Source: Candidatus Blautia faecigallinarum (GTDB taxonomy: Bacteria; Bacillota; Clostridia; Lachnospirales; Lachnospiraceae). From it: a stretch of DNA of 38,537 bases. The translations under genes and the position numbers were made by a program. Positions 16,398-22,017 of this stretch are shown here, in pieces. The stretch spans positions 1 through 38,537 of the forward strand of contig DXBU01000168.1 in assembly GCA_019116385.1 (NCBI GenBank). The letters run 5' to 3'. How positions within the stretch are numbered: position 1 is the first letter of the stretch; each line of letters starts with the position of its first letter. The notes beneath the pieces are model-generated. The model was not told the DNA's origin. It saw nothing but the letters and a program-made list of their open reading frames with translations, and ran no database searches.

Positions 16398-16413
16398 CTG
16401 CATCACCTTGGCT

Positions 16414-16442
16414 ATCATACATGATTTCCCGTCAGGTGTCAA
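16414..16442 (-). promoter_or_regulatory. Promoter of the ylxM-ffh-rpsP-khpA-rimM-trmD-queA operon
   Basis: Minus strand: perfect TTGACA (16437-16442), 17 nt, TATGAT (16414-16419). The expected transcription start near 16408 leaves a leader of only about 11 nt before the ylxM ATG. Confidence 0.9.
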
Positions 16443-16514
16443 GTATTTTTTCTTGACGAAATTATGTTTAGGTAAATGTTTATGTGTTTTTATCTGGTAG
16501 AAGGGTGATGGTTA

Positions 16515-16523
16515 TGGTATAAT
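16515..16523 (+). promoter_or_regulatory. Extended -10 promoter of the Fst-like toxin mRNA
   Basis: TGGTATAAT: perfect -10 with a TG extension; no good -35 is visible. Expected transcription start near 16530. Confidence 0.7.
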
Positions 16524-16564
16524 TTTCCTGTTACCGCCTCCGATACTGGTGACAGAGAGGAGGT

Positions 16565-16592
16565 GAACTACATGGAGTTCTTCGCTTCACTT
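16565..16592 (+). repeat. Direct repeat copy A of the type I toxin-antitoxin locus
   Basis: 28 bp spanning the toxin start codon; matches the copy at 16744-16770 at 25 of 28 positions (two substitutions, one deleted base). It is the mRNA site that the antisense RNA can bind. Confidence 0.85.
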
Positions 16593-16658
16593 ATTATCGC
16601 TGTTGCGGCGGGTGTGATTTGCCATCTTATCTGCAAATGGTTGGACAGCGGTAAATAG
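16572..16658 (+). CDS. Fst/Ldr-like type I toxin, 28-aa membrane peptide
   Basis: MEFFASLIIAVAAGVICHL is a single hydrophobic helix, followed by ICKWLDSGK, a short charged tail with the Trp-Leu-Asp seen in Fst-like toxins (Fst itself ends its helix ...RVLDEE). The ribosome binding site GAGGAGGTGA is very strong, but GGAGGTG (16559-16565) can pair with CGCCTCC (16535-16541), hiding it. The mRNA would run from about 16530 to the terminator at 16737, close to the ~210 nt of the pAD1 par RNA I. Between stop codon and terminator, GTCGGTA/TGCCGAC forms another hairpin. Family membership is by eye and by locus architecture; toxicity is inferred. Confidence 0.78.
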   Translation: MEFFASLIIAVAAGVICHLICKWLDSGK

Positions 16659-16702
16659 TCGGTAACCAGCCTCGGCCCTAAGCCCTGCCGACAATAGGGA
16701 AT

Positions 16703-16737
16703 AAAAAACCCCAGTGCTGCAACACCGGGGTTTTTGT
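16703..16737. terminator. Shared bidirectional terminator of the toxin mRNA and antisense RNA
   Basis: A-run, CCCC-A-GTG (16709-16716), loop CTGCAA, CAC-C-GGGG (16723-16730), T-run. It ends the toxin mRNA on + and the convergent RNA on -. Confidence 0.9.
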
Positions 16738-16743
16738 TTAGTC

Positions 16744-16770
16744 GAACCACATGGATTCTTCACTTCACTT
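16744..16770 (+). repeat. Direct repeat copy B of the type I toxin-antitoxin locus
   Basis: 27 bp near the 5' end of the predicted antisense RNA; direct repeat of 16565-16592. Confidence 0.85.
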
Positions 16771-16781
16771 TGCCTACTGGC

Positions 16782-16810
16782 ATTATAGCATATGCAGATC
16801 TGAAATACAA
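16782..16810 (-). promoter_or_regulatory. Promoter of the antisense antitoxin RNA
   Basis: Minus strand: TTGTAT (16805-16810), 17 nt, TATAAT (16782-16787), preceded by TGC. It is stronger than the toxin promoter, as expected for the antitoxin. Confidence 0.75.
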
Positions 16811-16897
16811 TATTCTACGCAGTTTTTGGCAGGTTTTCTTTACAAACTTTTTTTAAAGATTTTGTCTGATCCGAAGCCAAAACGTTTCGTTCTTCTA

Positions 16898-16926
16898 TTG
16901 CACATTAAAAAGCTATAGATTATAAT
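16898..16926 (+). promoter_or_regulatory. Promoter cut off from the DUF362 gene by the IS110 insertion
   Basis: TTGCAC (16898-16903), 17 nt, TATAAT (16921-16926), then a ribosome binding site AAGGAGGG (near 16946-16953) and a GTG at 16959. The short frame after it now ends after 19 codons inside the element. The rest of 16811-16897 is AT-rich and shows nothing else I can support. Confidence 0.65.
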
Positions 16927-16965
16927 TAATGATATATTACCATATAAGGAGGGTTAGTGTGAAAG

Positions 16966-16975
16966 AAAGTAGAGG
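16966..16975 (+). repeat. 10-bp direct repeat bordering the IS110 element, low-coordinate copy
   Basis: AAAGTAGAGG, identical to 18538-18547. It follows the GTG at 16959 by four bases. Confidence 0.7.
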
Positions 16976-16981
16976 CCAGCC

Positions 16982-17030
16982 GAAAAATGGCGCACTGAAA
17001 CAAGCTATTGAAAAATAGCCATTTGAAACA
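16982..17030 (+). repeat. Pair of imperfect 21-bp direct repeats at the 3' end of the IS110 element
   Basis: Copies at 16982-17002 and 17010-17030 share GAAAAAT-GC and TGAAACA around a variable 4-base block. GCTATT/AATAGC forms a small hairpin across the gap. The position just inside the element end suggests a role in end recognition. Confidence 0.6.
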
Positions 17031-17052
17031 GGGTTGATTTTGTTGAGATACG

Positions 17053-18315
17053 CTAAGAAGTAAGCGGGGACTCTTTTATAAGTCCTTCGTCAATTAAAAG
17101 TTTCATAGCCTGCTTGACAGCCTTTTCCTTTTGCTTGTTTTTCAAAGGTTCAGGCATATCAATCTTGTAAAGGTCGGTTGGATTCCAGGCTTCTCCCGTA
17201 GACAGCATATGGTAGGCAGCGGTGAGGATCATCCGGGCGACCGCAATGATGGCACGTTTCTTACCACGGCGTTTCATGATGCGTTCATATTTGGCTTTGT
17301 AATAAGGGGATTTGTTGGATTTCACGGCTGCATGGGCAACTTGCACCAATGCAGGTTTGAGGTAGACACCGGCACGTGTGATCCGGACAGATTTCTTCTT
17401 ACCGGCTGACTCATTATTACCGGGAGTCAGGCCAGCCCAGCAGCATAAACGTTTGGAATTAGAAAACTGTGTCATATCCGTACCAATCTCAGAGATAATC
17501 GTGATCGCACTGCTGCGGTCTACTCCGGGGATGGTACACAGTAACTGGACAGCATTTTCATAAGGTTCCACCAACGAATCAATCATCGAGTCTATATCTG
17601 AGATCGTAGATGTGATATAATCCATATGTGCGTGGACGAGACGCATGCGATATTTTTGGGCGTCAGTCATCTGATAACCCTCGATAGACTCAATGACACT
17701 CTCAGACTTCTTCTTGAGCGAACGAAGCAGTCTGGAAGATATTTCTTCGTGGTTGATGGAATTGTCGGACTGTTTGAGAAGGTAATCGATCACAGAGGTG
17801 GCTGATTTTCCAAAAATATCGGAAACGACCGAATCTAATGCGACATTGCAGACGGTAAGCGCATTCTGAAACCGATTTTTCTCACTGCTTCTGCAGGAAG
17901 TCAGCTTATACCGGTATCTCGTAAACTCTCTGAGGATACGGATTGGTTTGCACGGTATATAGCTTCCCGGCACAAGCCCCAATCTGAACAGATCTCCAAT
18001 CCACTTGGAATCCTTGGTATCATCCTTGTTCCCTTTGACAGCCTTTACCCATTTGGGGTTGGCGATGGTGACGTTTAACTCGTCTTCTAAAAGGTTAAAT
18101 ACGGGGACCCAATATTTACCAGTAGATTCCATACAGACATCACGACAGGAATTGTCCAACAGCCATTGCTTAAACTCAAGGATGGAATTGTTGAAGGTGG
18201 AGAAGCGTTTCTTGTGATAAGAAGGCTGAACTCCGGAAATGGTTTTGATGATGGTGGCGACGAGAAAAGATTTGTGGACATCGACGCCACAGCAGGTTTG
18301 ATAAATGACTTTCAC
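17053..18315 (-). CDS. IS110-family transposase (DEDD recombinase)
   Basis: 420 aa. The N-terminal RuvC-like DEDD domain starts CCGVDVHKSFLVATI (first Asp), with Glu in CMESTGKYW and the Asp pair in NKDDTKDSKW. The C-terminal transposase_20 domain has LCTIPGVDRSSAITII, the FSNSKRLCCWAGLTPGNNESAGKK stretch that carries the catalytic Ser region, and RITRAGVYLKPALVQVA. Length is normal and the frame is intact, so the element may be active. I start it at the GTG 18315 because AAAGGAG lies 8 nt upstream; the longer reading from 18378 is in the non-coding leader. Codon usage is less GC-rich than its neighbours. Confidence 0.93.
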   Translation of the reverse strand: MKVIYQTCCGVDVHKSFLVATIIKTISGVQPSYHKKRFSTFNNSILEFKQWLLDNSCRDVCMESTGKYWVPVFNLLEDELNVTIANPKWVKAVKGNKDDTKDSKWIGDLFRLGLVPGSYIPCKPIRILREFTRYRYKLTSCRSSEKNRFQNALTVCNVALDSVVSDIFGKSATSVIDYLLKQSDNSINHEEISSRLLRSLKKKSESVIESIEGYQMTDAQKYRMRLVHAHMDYITSTISDIDSMIDSLVEPYENAVQLLCTIPGVDRSSAITIISEIGTDMTQFSNSKRLCCWAGLTPGNNESAGKKKSVRITRAGVYLKPALVQVAHAAVKSNKSPYYKAKYERIMKRRGKKRAIIAVARMILTAAYHMLSTGEAWNPTDLYKIDMPEPLKNKQKEKAVKQAMKLLIDEGLIKESPLTS

Positions 18316-18530
18316 AGGCAAAGCTCCTTTCTGAAAAATAGAGAGAAGCCATTGACTGAACCACCACATATTTAACAAGAGTTAAAACAATTCTTAGTGT
18401 ACGGTCTAAGAGAGCCACTTATTTGTGCTTGAAAGGTGGAACTTACACTGATTCTTATGCTGTCTAAAACGAGAGAGTTTTTACGACTCCTCCTCCCGTG
18501 CTTTGTAGTGTAGCTTCTCGCTTTCAGTAT
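18316..18530 (-). ncRNA. Candidate bridge RNA region of the IS110 element
   Basis: IS110-group elements encode a guide (bridge) RNA in the non-coding region upstream of the recombinase. This ~215-nt stretch is in that place, has no gene, and contains short stems (for example CTTAG/CTAAG around ACCGTACA near 18393-18410). A TATACT box on the minus strand lies near 18525-18530, just inside the element end. The fold and its guide loops were not computed. Confidence 0.45.
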
Positions 18531-18537
18531 AGAGCAA

Positions 18538-18593
18538 AAAGTAGAGGAAGTCGAAACTTTCATTACTATTTGTGCCGCCAACTGAAAGGCGGC
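18538..18593 (+). repeat. REP-like palindromic sequence at the IS110 target, upstream of the DUF362 gene
   Basis: Begins with the second copy of AAAGTAGAGG (18538-18547) and includes GCCGCC (18574-18579), an 8-nt loop and GGCGGC (18588-18593), a perfect GC-rich hairpin. The hairpin ends just before the start codons of the DUF362 gene and could occlude its ribosome binding site. Several IS110 elements insert into REP sequences; whether this one is a dispersed repeat needs a genome search. Confidence 0.5.
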
Positions 18594-18608
18594 GGAATGG
18601 AGATTCTT

Positions 18609-19718
18609 ATGGAAAAAGCTAAAGTCTATTACACCAACATGCGGACAGGTTTTGACGACGGACTTTTAAATAAACTGGCGCGTCTGATCAAAAAAGCCGG
18701 GATTGGCAGCATTGATTTCAAAGACAAGTACACCGCCATCAAGATCCATTTCGGAGAGCCCGGCAACCTCGCCTTTCTCCGTCCTAATTATGCAAAGGTC
18801 GTGGCGGACATCGTGAAAGAACTGGGCGGCAAGCCTTTCCTTACCGACTGCAATACTTTATATGTAGGCGGCCGAAAAAACGCTCTGGACCATCTGGAAA
18901 GCGCCTATACCAACGGCTTTTCTCCCTTCTCTACCGGATGCCATATCCTGATCGCCGACGGCTTAAAGGGCACCGATGAAGAATATGTTCCCGTTGAAGG
19001 GGGAGAATACGTAAAAGAGGCCAAGATCGGACGGGCCGTCATGGACGCTGACGTATTTATCTCCCTTACTCATTTCAAAGGGCATGAAGCCACCGGCTTC
19101 GGCGGCACGCTGAAGAACATCGGCATGGGATGCGGTTCCAGAGCAGGAAAAATGGAAATGCACAGTGCTGGAAAGCCCCATGTGGACCAGGCCCTGTGTA
19201 TCGGCTGTAAGCGCTGCGCAAAGATCTGCGCCCACGACGCTCCGTTCTTCACAGACGGAAAAGCAGCCATCGACCATGACAAATGCGTAGGCTGCGGCAG
19301 ATGCATCGGCGTCTGTCCTAAAGATGCAGTCCTTGCGGCGTCTGACGAATCCAACGACATCTTAAACTGCAAGATCGCGGAATATACCAAAGCGGTGATC
19401 CAGGACAAGCCGAATTTCCATATCAGCCTGGTCATCGACGTGTCTCCTTACTGCGACTGTCATGCGGAAAACGATGCAGCCATCGTTCCGGACGTGGGAT
19501 TCTTCGCTTCCTTTGATCCTGTGGCCCTGGATAAAGCCTGCGCGGATGCGGTAAACGCACAGCCGGCCATTGCCAACACCTGTCTCTCTGAAGCAGATCA
19601 CGAAGGCCACGATCACTTTAGCGCGGTATTCCCTACTACCAATTGGAAATCCTGCATCGAACACGCAAAGAAGATCGGCCTGGGAACCGATGAGTATGAA
19701 TTGATCGAGGTAAAATAA
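18609..19718 (+). CDS. DUF362 domain protein with two 4Fe-4S clusters
   Basis: 369 aa from the ATG at 18609. An N-terminal DUF362 region (KIHFGEPGNLAFLRP, FLTDCNTLYVGGRKNALDH, SLTHFKGHEATGFGGTLKNI) is followed at ~190-245 by two ferredoxin motifs, CIGCKRCAKICAHD and CVGCGRCIGVCPKD, each with CxxCxxCxxxC spacing, then more DUF362 sequence with the cysteine-rich DVSPYCDCHAEND. Family members are cytoplasmic iron-sulfur proteins of unknown reaction, common in anaerobes. ATG 18597 is an alternative start. The frame is open further upstream through the REP-like sequence to the IS110 border. A terminator follows, so it is monocistronic; its native promoter appears to have been separated by the IS. 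Confidence 0.88.
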   Translation: MEKAKVYYTNMRTGFDDGLLNKLARLIKKAGIGSIDFKDKYTAIKIHFGEPGNLAFLRPNYAKVVADIVKELGGKPFLTDCNTLYVGGRKNALDHLESAYTNGFSPFSTGCHILIADGLKGTDEEYVPVEGGEYVKEAKIGRAVMDADVFISLTHFKGHEATGFGGTLKNIGMGCGSRAGKMEMHSAGKPHVDQALCIGCKRCAKICAHDAPFFTDGKAAIDHDKCVGCGRCIGVCPKDAVLAASDESNDILNCKIAEYTKAVIQDKPNFHISLVIDVSPYCDCHAENDAAIVPDVGFFASFDPVALDKACADAVNAQPAIANTCLSEADHEGHDHFSAVFPTTNWKSCIEHAKKIGLGTDEYELIEVK

Positions 19719-19752
19719 TCATCAATTTAAACCGATCTATATTTAAGCACAG

Positions 19753-19797
19753 AAAAACCATGGAAAGGATAGAAAACTATCCGGACCATGGTTTTTT
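19753..19797. terminator. Bidirectional terminator between the DUF362 gene and ilvA
   Basis: AAAAACCATGG / CCATGGTTTTTT with an inner stem GGATAG/CTATCC closed by AAAA. Confidence 0.9.
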
Positions 19798-19817
19798 ATA
19801 TCTGCCAATATATAGGA

Positions 19818-21029
19818 TCACAAGCTTGCCCGGATCACCTTCGGACGGCATCCCGCCTCTTCCAGTGCCCGAACGATCTTATTTTTATGCTCTGTTCCAA
19901 ATGCTTCCATCGTGATCTTCAGCTCCACAGCCGCGTTTCGGTTGGTGCTCACAAACTGGTTGTGATCCAGCTTGATGACATTTCCCTGTTCCTGTGCAAT
20001 GATCGTTGCCACGCGGACCAGCTCGCCGGGCTTATCCGGGATCAGCACAGAAACTGTAAAGATACGGTCTCTCTGGATCAGGCCGTGCTGCACAACAGAA
20101 GACATGGTGATCACGTCCATATTTCCGCCGCTCAAAATGGAAACCACTTTTTTATTTTCAAAATCCAGATGGCGGAGGGCCGCTACAGTAAGAAGTCCGG
20201 AATTCTCCACGATCATCTTATGATTCTCTACCATATCCAAAAATGCCACGATCAGTTCATCATCCTCCACGGTGATGATGGAGTCCAGGTTTTCCTGAAG
20301 ATACGGAAAAATCTTCTCTCCCGGAGTCTGCACAGCAGTACCGTCTGCAATGGTGTTTACCTCAGGAAGGGTAACGATCTCTCCTTTTCTTAAGGACGCA
20401 CGAAGGCAGGCCGCTCCTGCAGGTTCCACGCCGATAACCTTGATATGAGGGTTCAGAAGCTTTGCTAGTGTCGATACCCCTGTGGCAAGTCCGCCGCCGC
20501 CCACAGGCACCAGGATATAGTCCACAAGGGGAAGCTCCTGGATGATCTCCATGGCGATCGTCCCCTGTCCGGTCGCCACCGCCGGATCGTCAAAGGGATG
20601 GATAAAGGTGTATCCCTGCTCTTCTGCGAGTTTTAAAGCATATTCACAGGCCTCATCATAGACATCCCCTTTAAGGATAACCTCCGCCCCATAATTTTTC
20701 GTACGCTCCACTTTAATAAGAGGGGTTGTGGTAGGCATCACGATCACAGCCTTCGCGCCGAACTTGCTGGCTGCGTAAGCCACGCCCTGGGCATGGTTTC
20801 CGGCGGAGGCGGTGATCAGTCCTTTTTCCCGCTCCTCCTGGGACAGGGTGCTGATCTTATAATAAGCGCCCCGAACCTTATAGGCTCCGGTCCGCTGCAT
20901 GTTTTCCGGTTTAAAGTATACTTTATTTCCCGTAAGTTCTGAAAAATAACTGCTCTTTATAAGCTTTGTCTCCTGAGTGACTTTTTTTACGATTTCCGAT
21001 GCTTCTTCGAAGCTTTCTAATGTAAGCAT
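19818..21029 (-). CDS. ilvA: Threonine ammonia-lyase with C-terminal ACT domain
   Basis: 403 aa PLP enzyme that converts L-threonine to 2-oxobutyrate and ammonia. The PLP lysine is in TGAYKVRGAYYK near residue 50, SAGNHAQGVAYAA binds the PLP/substrate, and VPVGGGGLATG is the phosphate-binding glycine loop. An ACT domain from ~325 (FTVSVLIPDKPGELVRVATI) probably binds an amino acid effector. The length fits the single-ACT form rather than the long biosynthetic IlvA. It lies 38 nt downstream of ftsY with AGGAGG before the ATG, an unusual partner for that operon; no other branched-chain amino acid genes are near. Confidence 0.92.
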   Translation of the reverse strand: MLTLESFEEASEIVKKVTQETKLIKSSYFSELTGNKVYFKPENMQRTGAYKVRGAYYKISTLSQEEREKGLITASAGNHAQGVAYAASKFGAKAVIVMPTTTPLIKVERTKNYGAEVILKGDVYDEACEYALKLAEEQGYTFIHPFDDPAVATGQGTIAMEIIQELPLVDYILVPVGGGGLATGVSTLAKLLNPHIKVIGVEPAGAACLRASLRKGEIVTLPEVNTIADGTAVQTPGEKIFPYLQENLDSIITVEDDELIVAFLDMVENHKMIVENSGLLTVAALRHLDFENKKVVSILSGGNMDVITMSSVVQHGLIQRDRIFTVSVLIPDKPGELVRVATIIAQEQGNVIKLDHNQFVSTNRNAAVELKITMEAFGTEHKNKIVRALEEAGCRPKVIRASL

Positions 21030-21067
21030 ATGTTCCTCCTGTCTCTGTCTATTTGTAACTGAACCTC

Positions 21068-22000
21068 CTATTTGCTGATATCAAACAGCGCATCTACAAA
21101 CGCATCCGCATCGAATTTCTGCAGATCGTCAATGCTTTCTCCTACACCGATATATTTGACGGGGATGTCAAGCTCTGACTGGATCGCTACCGCAATGCCT
21201 CCTTTGGCTGTGCCGTCCAGCTTTGTCAAGATAATGCCGTTTACGTCGGCCACTTCAGAGAACTGTTTTGCCTGGACCAGGGCATTCTGGCCGGTGGTTC
21301 CGTCAAGGACCACCAGAGTTTCCAGGTAAGCCTCCGGGTATTCCCGTTCCAGGATACGATAGATCTTCCGCAGTTCTTCCATCAAATTCTTTTTGTTATG
21401 CAGTCTTCCTGCCGTATCACACAAAAGCACATCTGCGTTTCTTGCTTTTGCCGCGGAGACCGCATCATAGACCACCGATGCAGGATCCGCGCCTGGCTGT
21501 CCGCCGATGATCTCCACACCTGCCCGGTTTGCCCACTGGGTAAGCTGTTCTCCTGCTGCTGCCCGGAAAGTATCCGCAGCTGCCAGGATCACTTTCTTCC
21601 CCTGATCTTTCAGTTTTCCAGCAAGCTTTCCTACGGAAGTGGTTTTTCCCACTCCGTTTACACCAATGACAAGGATCACAGATCTGCGATTTTCAAATTC
21701 GTACTCGGTACTGTCCACATACATCTGCTCTTTGATGCTGTCGATCAAGAGCTGCTTGCATTCCATGGGTTCTTTGATGTGTTTTTCCGCCACCTGCTGC
21801 TTTAAATTTTCCAGGATGGACGTTGTCGCGTTGATCCCAATATCGCCCATGATCAGAATTTCTTCCAGTTCCTCATAAAAATCCTCGTCAATACTGGAAT
21901 AGCCGCTGAATATAGAATCGAAGCCGGCCACGATATTGTCCCTTGTCTTTGCAAGTCCGCTCACCAGCCGTTTAAAAAAACCTTTCTTCTCCTCTGCCAA
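21068..22000 (-). CDS. ftsY: Signal recognition particle receptor FtsY
   Basis: GTPase at the membrane that docks SRP-ribosome complexes. GVNGVGKTTSVGKLAGK (P-loop), LAAADTFRAAAGEQL, LLCDTAGRLHNKKNL, TKLDGTAKGG and GVGESIDDLQKFD are the SRP-GTPase motifs. About 310 aa with a short N-terminal part, as in Firmicutes. I favour a TTG start at 22000 (then M-A-E-E-K-K-G-F-F-K-R): AGGGAGG lies 8 nt before it. The ATG at 22018, which overlaps the smc stop (TAATG), has no ribosome binding site of its own; it remains possible through coupling. Confidence 0.95.
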   Translation of the reverse strand: MAEEKKGFFKRLVSGLAKTRDNIVAGFDSIFSGYSSIDEDFYEELEEILIMGDIGINATTSILENLKQQVAEKHIKEPMECKQLLIDSIKEQMYVDSTEYEFENRRSVILVIGVNGVGKTTSVGKLAGKLKDQGKKVILAAADTFRAAAGEQLTQWANRAGVEIIGGQPGADPASVVYDAVSAAKARNADVLLCDTAGRLHNKKNLMEELRKIYRILEREYPEAYLETLVVLDGTTGQNALVQAKQFSEVADVNGIILTKLDGTAKGGIAVAIQSELDIPVKYIGVGESIDDLQKFDADAFVDALFDISK

Positions 22001-22017
22001 AACCTGTCCCTCCCTCA

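Larger units (their letters stand above)
16703..16775 (-). ncRNA. Antisense antitoxin RNA (RNA II-like), about 70 nt
   Basis: Predicted from a minus-strand promoter at 16782-16810 and the shared terminator. It carries the complement of repeat copy B (16744-16770) and can therefore pair in trans with the toxin start region (copy A), and with the terminator stem by direct complementarity. The size and arrangement match RNA II of the pAD1 par locus (66 nt). Expression has not been shown. Confidence 0.75.
16966..18547 (-). mobile_element. IS110-family insertion sequence
   Basis: About 1.57 kb. It contains one DEDD transposase gene, ~80 nt of non-coding DNA downstream of it and ~220 nt upstream. 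There are no obvious terminal inverted repeats, as is normal for IS110. The ten bases AAAGTAGAGG occur at both ends (16966-16975 and 18538-18547); I take these as the target/core sequence bordering the element. Exact ends within these repeats cannot be fixed from one copy. Confidence 0.78.

Noticed and set aside
16568..16750. 60-codon open frame on the minus strand
   Set aside because: It lies across the Fst-like toxin gene, the shared terminator and the antisense RNA; no ribosome binding site, and the locus is explained by the RNA antitoxin.
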